Shown in pieces: positions 1 to 8,967 of a stretch of 64,000 bases of DNA (position 1 is its first letter; every line of letters starts with the position of its first letter). A model generated the notes under the pieces. It was not told the DNA's origin. It worked only from the letters and a program-made list of their open reading frames with translations, and ran no database searches. A program made the translations under genes and the position numbers. Source of the DNA: Maribacter forsetii DSM 18668 (GTDB taxonomy: Bacteria > Bacteroidota > Bacteroidia > Flavobacteriales > Flavobacteriaceae); NCBI RefSeq assembly GCF_000744105.1, contig NZ_JQLH01000001.1, forward strand, positions 1,736,001-1,800,000, in the 5' to 3' direction.

Positions 1-1
1 T

Positions 2-2686
2 TATGTAGGGGTATTTGATTACATCGTTTATGAGGCTACTGATGATGCTAGAACAACACCGTTGGCTTCGGGAACTTTTGACACCAATAATTTCCCTGAT
101 GTAAATGGCGATGAAGCTAGAATAGATAATTTGCCTGGTGGTAACTTAATTGTTGATGTAGTTTCTATTGGTAATCCGTATTGTGCCGGAATTAGTAATG
201 TGACGAACATTAGAACTCCGAATGGAGAACTTCAAGTAACTGCAGAATCTATAGGTAATGTAAGTTGTACGAACGATACAGGTGAGATAATTGCTACCGG
301 TACCGGTGGGTGGGATACTACTCCGTATGAGTACAGATTATTAATGAGTACAGATGGTGGTGCTACGTATACTACTGAAATTGCTGCATTCTCAAATAAT
401 AATGAATTTACAGGTTTGTCTTTCGGATTCTATGAAGTAGAAATTACGGATGTTGAAGGTTGTACAAATACGGTAGAAATAGAATTAGAAGAAGTACCAC
501 AAATTATCGCCGGTATTAGAGAGCCACAAACACTAGATTGCCCTAATGGTAACAATGCTGTTCTTGAAGCTTATGATATCACTTCTGGTGATGCTATTAC
601 TGCTACACCTGGTGCAAGCGGCGGTTTCCCTGGTGCTGGTTACAATTACACATTATTATATTTAAGTGGTGATGATAACACAGCTATTGTATCTGAAAGT
701 GGATTGCAAAATACACCAACTTTCATTGGCGATAGTGGAGGTTATATTAGCGCTGGTTGGTATGCAATAGAAGTATCTTCTAGTTTTGGGTGTTCATTCG
801 TAACAGATGCTTACTACGTTGATCCACCACCACCAATTCAACCATTATTGGTACAGACAAGAGTGCCTGGTTGTGGTGGAGATGGTGAAATGAGAATGAC
901 GGTAGAGAATCCTGATCCTTTATTTACCTATGAATATTTAAGAGTTGAAAACGGGGTTGCTATTGGTGCTTATCAGCCTATGACGAGCAATTCTGTAACT
1001 ATTACAGGAGTTCAGGGTATTACATATCAATTTGATGTAAGAAAAGTAAATGGATCCGGTGCTTGTCCGGCAATTCGTTCTAATGGTATTACAATGACCG
1101 ATGCTACGGGTATTACTTTACTTCCAAATTTACCGGATGATATTTCTTGTGCATCTGAGTTAGATGGTAGAATAGAGTCATTTGTTAACGGCGGTGTAGG
1201 TGCAGATTTATTTTACCTGTATGAAGGTGATCCTGTAGATGCTTTTAATCCTGCTGCAACAGCAACGGTAATTAGGGGTCCTCAAGATAACGGAACGTTT
1301 GAGGGACTTCCTGAAGGCACAGAATATTATATAGCTGTAACTAGTGGAGCTACTTGTATGGATATTGCTGGTCCGTTTGAAATAGTTAGACCTGATCCTA
1401 TAATATTTGATGCCGTTCCTACAGATGTTAGTTGTAATGGAGAAGAAGATGGTACCATTACAGTTTCTGTAAGTGCTGGTGGTGAAGGTTTGATTCAATT
1501 TGCTATTGCCCCTAACTTTAATGAATTCTTTAGTGATTCTGATAATCCTGGTTCGTATACTTTTGATGAACTTGCGGCCGGTACTTATGAAATCTTAATT
1601 AAAGATGACAACGGTTGTTTTGAAAAGGATTTCATTACAGTTGAAGAGCCCGATCAAATTGAAGCAATCAATATAGAGACTACAGATGAGTTGTGTATTG
1701 GTGCTAATAATGGAACAGTAGTTTTTGATATCATAGGTGGTACTCCATTTGATGATGTTTTAATTAATCCTACTCCATTTTATGAGTATAAAATAGAAAT
1801 GGTTGATCCGGTTGATGAAACTGGTACAGCAGTATTTGCACCTTATAACGGAGAAATAATAGAAGATTTACAAGGTGGTGCCTCATATATTATTTACATA
1901 CAAGATTCCAATTTTTGTACTGCTTCAGAATTGTTTACTATTGATATTGGGGTAGATTTAACTGCAGAACCTCAAATTCAATATGGTTGTGAAGGTATAT
2001 TCCCAACGAGTACATCAACTGTTCAATTGGCTAATACTAATTTATTGCCTGAGCTAATGTTTGCTCTAGATCCAATAGACCCTACAGATGCTATTACTGC
2101 AAATGCAAATGATGAGTATGTTTGGGGAGATTTACCGGCAGGGGACCATATAGTATATATATATCATGAAAATGGTTGTACCAATTTTGTTGAGTTTAGC
2201 ATTGACGGGTATGAGCCATTGAGCTTGGTAGTTGATAAAACTGGACCTAATGAAGTTCAAGCTGCTGCTGCTGGTGGTTACGGTGAATATGAATTCTTCT
2301 TTAACGGACAATCATTTGGTGAAGAGACCGTATTTACCACAAATGAAAGCGGAATAGTAAATGTTCGTGTAAGAGATGCAAGAGGTTGTGAACTAGAATT
2401 AAGTGTACCGTTTGAATTTACGGGAATGCTGGAATTCCCTAATTTCTTTACTCCTGATGGAGATAATCTTAATGATATTTGGTCACCAAAGAATAGAGAT
2501 CTTTTTGACGGAGTTGAGGTTAGAATATATGACCGTTATGGTAGAGTAGTGGCTGTATTAGATGAGGTTAGCGGTTGGGACGGTACCTATGAAGGTAAAG
2601 AAGTACCAACAGGAGATTACTGGTACGTAGTAAATGCCAATAGCGATGAGCTTAAGTATGTAGGTCACTTTACTTTATACAGATAA
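2..2686 (+). CDS. SprB-like repeat protein with type B T9SS sorting domain (5' end outside window)
   Basis: The reading frame is open to the left edge, so only the C-terminal ~890 residues of a larger exported protein are present. The visible part has about seven SprB-like units of 90-130 residues. Each has a conserved Cys with a short acidic Gly-containing stretch (for example SCNGEEDGTI) and ends in a 'G.Y.v.v.D..GC' turn, as in gliding adhesin SprB of Flavobacterium. The last ~85 residues (from about 2431, FPNFFTPDGDNLNDIW onward) match the gliding-motility-associated C-terminal domain, the type B T9SS signal, ending in an aromatic/Lys-rich beta strand. It should be secreted across the outer membrane and held at the surface; an adhesin or gliding role is inference. 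A strong terminator follows directly, so it ends its transcription unit. Confidence 0.88.
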   Translation, partial: YVGVFDYIVYEATDDARTTPLASGTFDTNNFPDVNGDEARIDNLPGGNLIVDVVSIGNPYCAGISNVTNIRTPNGELQVTAESIGNVSCTNDTGEIIATGTGGWDTTPYEYRLLMSTDGGATYTTEIAAFSNNNEFTGLSFGFYEVEITDVEGCTNTVEIELEEVPQIIAGIREPQTLDCPNGNNAVLEAYDITSGDAITATPGASGGFPGAGYNYTLLYLSGDDNTAIVSESGLQNTPTFIGDSGGYISAGWYAIEVSSSFGCSFVTDAYYVDPPPPIQPLLVQTRVPGCGGDGEMRMTVENPDPLFTYEYLRVENGVAIGAYQPMTSNSVTITGVQGITYQFDVRKVNGSGACPAIRSNGITMTDATGITLLPNLPDDISCASELDGRIESFVNGGVGADLFYLYEGDPVDAFNPAATATVIRGPQDNGTFEGLPEGTEYYIAVTSGATCMDIAGPFEIVRPDPIIFDAVPTDVSCNGEEDGTITVSVSAGGEGLIQFAIAPNFNEFFSDSDNPGSYTFDELAAGTYEILIKDDNGCFEKDFITVEEPDQIEAINIETTDELCIGANNGTVVFDIIGGTPFDDVLINPTPFYEYKIEMVDPVDETGTAVFAPYNGEIIEDLQGGASYIIYIQDSNFCTASELFTIDIGVDLTAEPQIQYGCEGIFPTSTSTVQLANTNLLPELMFALDPIDPTDAITANANDEYVWGDLPAGDHIVYIYHENGCTNFVEFSIDGYEPLSLVVDKTGPNEVQAAAAGGYGEYEFFFNGQSFGEETVFTTNESGIVNVRVRDARGCELELSVPFEFTGMLEFPNFFTPDGDNLNDIWSPKNRDLFDGVEVRIYDRYGRVVAVLDEVSGWDGTYEGKEVPTGDYWYVVNANSDELKYVGHFTLYR

Positions 2687-2708
2687 ACAAAAGAGAGAAC
2701 ATGGTTTT

Positions 2709-2739
2709 AAAAAGAGGATGTATTTTGCATCCTCTTTTT
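2709..2739 (+). terminator. Rho-independent terminator after the SprB-like gene
   Basis: A perfect 12-bp stem (AAAAAGAGGATG at 2709-2720 with CATCCTCTTTTT at 2728-2739) and 7-nt loop lie 22 bases after the stop codon and run into a T tract. Confidence 0.9.
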
Positions 2740-2833
2740 TATTTAATTAAGTTTTTTAAAACTTCATCGTCTAACTTTTTAAATCTGAATGAACCTAAAA
2801 CTACAATAACTATAAAAGAACTTGTTTTTAGGG

Positions 2834-2841
2834 TACATTTG
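2834..2841 (+). promoter_or_regulatory. Bacteroidota -7 box upstream of the esterase gene
   Basis: TACATTTG matches the Bacteroidota -7 consensus TAnnTTTG exactly and ends 22 bases before the ATG at 2864. No -33 TTG is found at the usual spacing. The same spacing recurs before other genes here, which adds support. Confidence 0.42.
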
Positions 2842-2863
2842 ATGAATAATTTAGATTTTACAG

Positions 2864-3577
2864 ATGAGGGCAATTGTATATATTATTTTATTGGTTATTT
2901 TTCAAAGTTGTGCATCTCAGGCAAAGCCTATTCTAATAGATTCGGCAATGGAAACGAATGTAAAAGAAAATTTAGCCTATTATCTTTATTATCCAGAAGA
3001 CTATGAAGAAGAGCCTGAGAAAGATTTTCCTATTCTTTTATTTTTACATGGTGGTGGTGAATCGGGCGATAGTTTGGTTACCGTGAAGAGGAATGGCCCT
3101 CCAAAATTGATAGTTCAAGGCAAAAAGTTTCCATTTTTAATACTGGCACCTCAAAATCCGAATGCTAAAAAATGGTGGAATACGAGAGCTGTTAAGCAGT
3201 TGCTGGATTCAATTGTAGATAATAATAGAATAGATAAAAAGCGAATTTATTTAACAGGATTGAGTAGAGGAGGAGGGGCTGCATGGGAGCTGGCAGTGCA
3301 ATACCCGGATACTTTTGCAGCCATGGCTGTGGTTTGTGGTATGGCACCATTACCTTATGCTTCATGGATTAATCGCGAAATGCCGATTTGGGTTTTTCAT
3401 GGAGAGAAAGATAAGTCCATTCCCTTTTCCGAATCTGAAAATATGGTCGCCAAATTAAAGGAAATGGGCTATGAGGTCATTTTCACAAGATACCCTAACG
3501 TAGGTCACAACGCATGGATAAAAGCGTATGAAACCGAAGCTTTGTATGATTGGTTTATAAATCAGGAGTTGAAGTGA
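2864..3577 (+). CDS. Alpha/beta-hydrolase lipoprotein, predicted esterase
   Basis: A 237-residue secreted alpha/beta-hydrolase. Residues 1-16 form a lipoprotein signal (hydrophobic stretch, then FQSC with Cys16), so it should be anchored in the envelope. The fold is marked by LFLHGGGESGD (residues 59-69, oxyanion region), the nucleophile elbow GLSRGG with Ser134, an acid at Asp183 (HGEKD) and His215 (VGHNAW): a complete triad. This matches the family of predicted carboxylesterases/peptidases (COG4099-like) often found in polysaccharide-degrading Bacteroidota. The substrate cannot be read from the sequence; an acetyl- or feruloyl-esterase role on sugars is possible but unproven. It has its own -7 box and meets the ASPIC gene tail to tail. 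Confidence 0.82.
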   Translation: MRAIVYIILLVIFQSCASQAKPILIDSAMETNVKENLAYYLYYPEDYEEEPEKDFPILLFLHGGGESGDSLVTVKRNGPPKLIVQGKKFPFLILAPQNPNAKKWWNTRAVKQLLDSIVDNNRIDKKRIYLTGLSRGGGAAWELAVQYPDTFAAMAVVCGMAPLPYASWINREMPIWVFHGEKDKSIPFSESENMVAKLKEMGYEVIFTRYPNVGHNAWIKAYETEALYDWFINQELK

Positions 3578-3590
3578 TGACCATTTTCCC

Positions 3591-6500
3591 TTAATTTTTC
3601 TGAAATACCCGAACAGAGTCTCTATTCTGAGTAACGATATAGTATGGATAATTTTCTTTGTTGCTTTTAACGGTAGCTATACTTTTTGAATCTCCAGGCA
3701 CAAGAAATCCGCTTTTAGATGTCTCAATAGATTTGAATTTACCATTTCCGTCGTTTTGTAGTAATAAACCATTAAAGGCATCATTTCTTCCTATAAAAAC
3801 TTCATTTCCAAAATTATTTCCAACTAATAAAAGATCTTGGTAACCATCATTGTTGTAATCCAAAGATGTAATTCCGTTTATGGGAGCAACTTGAGCTTCT
3901 ATAGGTAGTGGACTATATTTAAATGTACCATCACCATTATTTTCTATAATAATACTATTATCATAATTGCCAATTAATTTAGTTGACCCTTCTAATTCTT
4001 CATCTGTAAATAAGGTAGCAATAGTTGCTTTGGAATATGCTTTAAATGTGTTATATTTTGCTCTGAAAATTGGACTTTGTCCGTTTAAATCTCCCCAAAA
4101 ATTTACAGGAAATGCCTTGTAGGTAGGATTGTTAAAGCTGTCTTTGAAATATGCGAACATTACAGGGTCTATAGTGCCATTGTTGTCAAAATCTTTTGCG
4201 ACTACGGTTACTGGTCTTTCCGCCGAAGGTTGATAAAAATTATTTATACCTAAATTACCAACTACGAAATCAATATCACCATCATTATCTATGTCGGTTT
4301 TTATGATACTTTCCCACCAACCGGAAAGTTTTTCAATTCCTGTTTTATCTAATTTTTTGAAACTGGTAACGTTATTTTTAAAGATTGAGATAGGCATAAA
4401 TTCACCAACTACAATTAAATCATCATTTCCGTCTAAATCAATATCTGCCCAAACAGCATCTGTAACCATTCCTATGTTTCTTAAATCAGGAGACATGCTA
4501 TTGGTTACATCTTTTAATATGCCATTTTGGTTTTTTAATAAAAAGCTTTTTTCCGTATTCGGGTATTTTGAATAAGGAGTTCTTCCGCCAATGAACAAAT
4601 CGATAAACCCATCTTTGTCAAAGTCTGAGATGGTAACAATAGAGCCGCTTGTATTAATTATAGGCATTTGATCAGTTGCAATATCAAAGTTTCCTTGACC
4701 ATCATTAATTAATAACCTATGATTGTAGTATATACTTTCTAGATTAAATTCATTGCTACCAGAAACTAAGAACATGTCTAAATCACCATCGTTCTCTAAA
4801 TCGAATAAAGCAATACTTTCTTCTTCATATTTCTTGTTTTCTTCATCATCAAATAAACTTTGTTGCGTGAATTTACCTTCTGTGTTTTGAAAAAATAATT
4901 GAGGTGAATTGCCTGACGAACTACCAATAATAAAATCTTCAATACCATCACCATTCATATCTCCCACGGCTGTTACTGGACCATTTTGGGTTAATTTATG
5001 TGGTATTGTTCGTTGAATATTATAGTCTACAATATCTTTTTCTTCATGTAAATATGATAACCCTATATCACTTGAAACCTCTTTGAAAATCGTTTTTTCT
5101 TTTTTGGCAACTAGTGGGAAACTTAATTTATCTGAAGCTGTTGAAACTGCATCTTCATAGTTTAGAATTATTCTTTGATTTGCTTTGACGTTAGATATTT
5201 TTTGAAACTTATTATTTGGCCATAGTATTTCAATGGATGTTATTTGTTTTTTGGAGCCGAGACCAAAATGCATGATGTCTTCAACGGTAGACATATAGCC
5301 CCTGTAGGTATGATGTTCCTTATATTGAAATGTATCATCATCAAACCTTAAAACAATTTTCGTACCTGTTTTTTGCGATTTTGAAGGGGAATCTTTAAGG
5401 TCTATACTTAGGTAATTATGTTGACCATCTTTTAGGTCAGTTTGGTTTTGAAAAATCAACGCTTCATCGTTAATGTTATTTACGATATAATCCAAATCAC
5501 CATCATTATCTAAATCAGCAAATGCAGCACCATTGGAAAATGATGCTATTCCAATACCCCAATCTTCACTAACATCTGTAAACTGATTGTTGGTATTGTT
5601 TTTATATGCGTAATTAGGAATCTTTATTTTTGGGATAGAGTCTAAAATTTGAGCGGGACTTAAATATCTACTAACGTTAAATTTGAAATCGCCAAAATCT
5701 AAGTCCGTAATATCTCTTGGAAAACCATTTGTAATTAGTAAATCTTCATATCCATCATTGTCCATATCAGCAAATAGGGGAGACCAGCTCCAATCTGTTT
5801 TAGATACACCTGCCATTAATCCTATTTCGCTAAAAGGCACATTGTTTCCATTACCTTTTTGTAACATGTTTCTGGTATGTTGGTATTCATAGCCAAAACG
5901 GTCGTTTAAAATATATTCTGTGTATTTGTTTCCTGCTAATGTTGTTTTTAATCTTTCATTGGTTTCACCAAGCATATCTAAGGTGATAATATCCAAATAA
6001 CCATCATTGTTATAATCGGAAATATCATTACCCATAGAAAACTTACTTTGGTGTTTAATATTCTCTTTTATCTTGTTAGTAAATGTTCCGTCTTGATTGT
6101 TAATGTAGAGAATATCATTTGACAGGTAATCATTACTAACATATATATCTGGCCAACCGTCATAGTTTAGGTCGGCTATAGAGAGTCCTAAACCATAACC
6201 TTCTATAGTTATACCTGCTTCTATCGTAACATCTGTAAATGTGCCGTCACCATTATTTTTATATAACTTATCATTACTCAGGGCAGAACCGTCGGTAATT
6301 TTTTTTCTAAAATTAGATGGTAATATATGTACATCCACATTGTTTAAAACATATAAATCTAAAAGACCATCTTTGTTATAGTCTATGAAAGATGCACCCA
6401 TACTATTGCCAGATTCTTCAAGGCCATATTCTTTGGCCATATTTTTAAAGGATGGTACACCATTGTTATCTAAACCTTGATGTATAAATAGTAAATTTTT

Positions 6501-6965
6501 CTTTTCCTCTTCACTGTTTAGCATTGCTGAACAGACGTAAATATCTAGAAATCCGTCATTGTTTATATCTGCCAAGGCAACTCCTGTATTCCATTTATTT
6601 AGGGCTTCTATCTTAGATTCTTTAGAGACATCTTTAAATTTAAAATCACCCTGATTTAAATACAATTTATTGGCAACCTGATTCCCACTAAAAAGTATAT
6701 CGGGCATATTGTCATTATTGAAATCACCAATGGCAACACCACCACCATTAAATATGTATTCACTGGTTAATATATTGAAACTGTCAGTTTCAACAATTTT
6801 ATTGTTAAAATCAATTCCTGAATCTGAACTTGGTACAATTTCAAATAATGAATTGCTCTGTTTTTTACAATGAGTGGCATTAAGTAGAAACAGTACTAAA
6901 GTTATAGCTAGAATTGTTCTTACAGCCTTATGCTTAAAAGTAGTTGTTAGTTTAGAAGTATACAA
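3591..6965 (-). CDS. FG-GAP/VCBS repeat protein with ASPIC/UnbV domain
   Basis: A 1124-residue exported protein with a hydrophobic N-terminal segment followed by Cys33 (NATHCKK), probably a lipoprotein though the lipobox is not canonical. Many FG-GAP/VCBS repeats carry calcium-loop motifs such as DINNDGFLDIYV, DYNKDGLLDLYV and DLDNDGDLDYIV, predicting a beta-propeller. Mid-protein, around 5170-5330 on the DNA, lies the ASPIC/UnbV motif (GLGSKKQITSIEILWPN), then a second propeller-like set of repeats. Proteins of this design are common next to SusCD pairs in Bacteroidota, but their role is not established. It lies downstream of susD in the same direction, behind a terminator, so it may be separately transcribed. 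The start is TTG; no upstream ATG is in frame. Confidence 0.85.
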   Translation of the reverse strand: MYTSKLTTTFKHKAVRTILAITLVLFLLNATHCKKQSNSLFEIVPSSDSGIDFNNKIVETDSFNILTSEYIFNGGGVAIGDFNNDNMPDILFSGNQVANKLYLNQGDFKFKDVSKESKIEALNKWNTGVALADINNDGFLDIYVCSAMLNSEEEKKNLLFIHQGLDNNGVPSFKNMAKEYGLEESGNSMGASFIDYNKDGLLDLYVLNNVDVHILPSNFRKKITDGSALSNDKLYKNNGDGTFTDVTIEAGITIEGYGLGLSIADLNYDGWPDIYVSNDYLSNDILYINNQDGTFTNKIKENIKHQSKFSMGNDISDYNNDGYLDIITLDMLGETNERLKTTLAGNKYTEYILNDRFGYEYQHTRNMLQKGNGNNVPFSEIGLMAGVSKTDWSWSPLFADMDNDGYEDLLITNGFPRDITDLDFGDFKFNVSRYLSPAQILDSIPKIKIPNYAYKNNTNNQFTDVSEDWGIGIASFSNGAAFADLDNDGDLDYIVNNINDEALIFQNQTDLKDGQHNYLSIDLKDSPSKSQKTGTKIVLRFDDDTFQYKEHHTYRGYMSTVEDIMHFGLGSKKQITSIEILWPNNKFQKISNVKANQRIILNYEDAVSTASDKLSFPLVAKKEKTIFKEVSSDIGLSYLHEEKDIVDYNIQRTIPHKLTQNGPVTAVGDMNGDGIEDFIIGSSSGNSPQLFFQNTEGKFTQQSLFDDEENKKYEEESIALFDLENDGDLDMFLVSGSNEFNLESIYYNHRLLINDGQGNFDIATDQMPIINTSGSIVTISDFDKDGFIDLFIGGRTPYSKYPNTEKSFLLKNQNGILKDVTNSMSPDLRNIGMVTDAVWADIDLDGNDDLIVVGEFMPISIFKNNVTSFKKLDKTGIEKLSGWWESIIKTDIDNDGDIDFVVGNLGINNFYQPSAERPVTVVAKDFDNNGTIDPVMFAYFKDSFNNPTYKAFPVNFWGDLNGQSPIFRAKYNTFKAYSKATIATLFTDEELEGSTKLIGNYDNSIIIENNGDGTFKYSPLPIEAQVAPINGITSLDYNNDGYQDLLLVGNNFGNEVFIGRNDAFNGLLLQNDGNGKFKSIETSKSGFLVPGDSKSIATVKSNKENYPYYIVTQNRDSVRVFQKN

Positions 6966-7218
6966 AGTGAGATGAGTTAGTTGAATGTAAGAGTTGAAAA
7001 AAATGATAATTAATATAAAATTGGATAATTAAATCCAATCATTTTATCAAGTACCAAAATAATATTTTTGAATAGAATATCATAGCCACAAGGTTATTTA
7101 CTTATAGCTTTTGTAGTAATACTTGTTTGTACTTTATAACGTTAATCAATATGGTAGCTCAAACATATTCTAATGATAATAAATGGAGGGTGAATTTCTG
7201 TCAATAGCATCAAATAAA
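6966..7218. other. Spacer between the ASPIC protein gene and the susD terminator
   Basis: About 250 bases with no plausible gene. It should hold the promoter of the leftward ASPIC gene. The only exact TAnnTTTG match on the minus strand (TATGTTTG, 7160-7167) is about 195 bases from the start codon and lacks a -33 partner, so I do not call it. Confidence 0.5.
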
Positions 7219-7246
7219 AAAGCAGGACATGTTAATGTCCTGCTTT
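7219..7246 (-). terminator. Rho-independent terminator after susD
   Basis: A perfect 12-bp stem (AAAGCAGGACAT / ATGTCCTGCTTT) with a GTTA loop lies 22 bases past the susD stop. On the minus strand it runs into a T-rich tract (the A tract at 7212-7221 on the plus strand). Confidence 0.9.
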
Positions 7247-7268
7247 AAATAATTTTAAAAACTATTAT

Positions 7269-8963
7269 TTAGTAACCAGGATTCTGCTCTAGAATACCAC
7301 CACTTAAATCTATAGCGGTTAATGGGATAGGTAACATATCATGTTTGGCTTCAAAAGTATTTGCTTTAGTACCAAAGTTAGTTATTGTACGACTCTCGTT
7401 AACAATGTATTCATTGATTACCTCAACGCTGTTGCCCCATCTTCTTAAATCAAATAAACGATGGCCTTCCATACCCAATTCTAAACGACGTTCATGACGA
7501 ACAGCTTTTCTTGCGAAAGCCTGATCGTCAAAACTTGTGTAAGGTTCAATTACATAGTTAGCAGCATCTGCATCGCCAGCTTCATTTTGAACATATTCCA
7601 TATTTTTAGCTCTGTTACGTACTAAGTTTACCCAAGTAAGGGCAGATGCAAGATCGTTAGTTTCAACTGCAGCTTCTGCACCCATTAAAAGAACATCTGC
7701 AAAACGTATAATATGATAGTTTATACCAGAGTGTTGTTGCCCCCAAGCACCTGTGCCCTGATTGTCGCTATCACCACTTTGATAAACATTTTTAGCAGGT
7801 AAATAAGGTCCGGAAATATCTGAAAAGGTAGCACGTATCCAGGAATGACCGGGGAATGTACCATAACCATTATAATCAATACCTCTTCTACCAACAGTAT
7901 AATCTAATCTTGGATCTAAAGGACCAGTGTGTGGTGTAAATGCATCTTCATCTTCAATTCCATAATCGTTGGTTACATCATTATTAGCTTCATTAAATGT
8001 GTCTAACAATGGAAGTCCGTCTACATCTGTTTGAAAAGCATTTACCAAATCTTGTGAAGGTTGGTAAAAACCACAACAAGAACCAAAAGGACCGGGATTA
8101 GGGAAGTTTAATACGCCACCAATATTACCATTTAAAGACTGGCCACTATCTGCGGTAAACTGTATTGAAAAAACTGCTTCAGAACTGTTTTCACCTTCAC
8201 TTTCAAAATTTGCAAGAAATTCTGAATTTAAGCTATACGGACCATTGTTTATAACATCTTCCAATAAATCAAAAGCAGCAGTCCATTCATTTTGTTGTAA
8301 GTAAACTTTTCCTAAATACGCTTTTGCGGTCCAAGAAGATGGTTTTCCAGGTAGACCTTGTGAATCAGGTAGATTATCTACCGCAAATTGAAAGTCAGCT
8401 TCTATCTCGTCCCAAATTGGTCCTGAATTTGTTTGGTTGAATTCAGTATTAGCATAATCATCTTCAGAGATATATGGTACGTTTCCATAGATTCTTTGCA
8501 ATTCAAAATTGAAATGACCTCTTAAAAAACGAGCTTCAGCTAATTGGGCATTTAAATCAGCACCTTCTATAGTAGCGATTAAAGCGATAACTGCATTTGC
8601 GCGGTTCACACCTGCAAATATGGATGACCACTTCCCTAATACATAAGGGTTTGCAGTTGTCCAGTTATATACTTCCATTTCAAAAAGATCAGCTTGATCA
8701 CCATCGGTACTACCTTTGTGGGCATCATCTGCAATAACATCGAACCACCAATTGTCTCCGCTTGCAGCAAAGCCATTGCCAGATAAGTTATTTCGAATAC
8801 CGTCAAGAGTGGAGTAGGCACCGATTAGTAAAAGTTCTACACCATCTTCGTTTTGAACTTCTTCGTCACTTAAAGAGCCAATAGCAGGCAATTCTGTAAA
8901 ATCATCGCTACAAGCACTTATAGCAACAAATAATGTGAGTAAATAAATTATATTCTTTTTCAT
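7269..8963 (-). CDS. susD: SusD/RagB-family outer membrane lipoprotein
   Basis: A 564-residue surface glycan- or nutrient-binding lipoprotein, partner of the SusC transporter encoded just upstream. The signal ends in ISAC with Cys18, followed by acidic residues (SDD), which resembles the Bacteroidota lipoprotein export signal for surface exposure. The N-terminal half has the helical TPR-like SusD fold (ARFLRGHFNFELQRIYG, KAYLGKVYLQQNEWTAAFDLL). The C-terminal part carries the family hallmark around 'RHERRLELGMEGHRLFDLRRWG' (quoted in part: RRLELGMEGHRLFDLRRW). Only 4 bases separate it from susC, so the two are co-transcribed. The substrate is unknown, because no glycoside hydrolase, lyase or sulfatase lies within the visible group. 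Confidence 0.95.
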   Translation of the reverse strand: MKKNIIYLLTLFVAISACSDDFTELPAIGSLSDEEVQNEDGVELLLIGAYSTLDGIRNNLSGNGFAASGDNWWFDVIADDAHKGSTDGDQADLFEMEVYNWTTANPYVLGKWSSIFAGVNRANAVIALIATIEGADLNAQLAEARFLRGHFNFELQRIYGNVPYISEDDYANTEFNQTNSGPIWDEIEADFQFAVDNLPDSQGLPGKPSSWTAKAYLGKVYLQQNEWTAAFDLLEDVINNGPYSLNSEFLANFESEGENSSEAVFSIQFTADSGQSLNGNIGGVLNFPNPGPFGSCCGFYQPSQDLVNAFQTDVDGLPLLDTFNEANNDVTNDYGIEDEDAFTPHTGPLDPRLDYTVGRRGIDYNGYGTFPGHSWIRATFSDISGPYLPAKNVYQSGDSDNQGTGAWGQQHSGINYHIIRFADVLLMGAEAAVETNDLASALTWVNLVRNRAKNMEYVQNEAGDADAANYVIEPYTSFDDQAFARKAVRHERRLELGMEGHRLFDLRRWGNSVEVINEYIVNESRTITNFGTKANTFEAKHDMLPIPLTAIDLSGGILEQNPGY

Positions 8964-8967
8964 TTTT

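Noticed and set aside
2701..3006. A 101-codon open frame on the plus strand after the SprB-like gene
   Set aside because: It runs through a strong terminator hairpin and overlaps the esterase gene in another frame, with no recognisable sequence.
7160..7167. TATGTTTG on the minus strand as promoter of the ASPIC gene
   Set aside because: It is about 195 bases from the start codon, without a -33 element, and chance matches are expected in AT-rich DNA.
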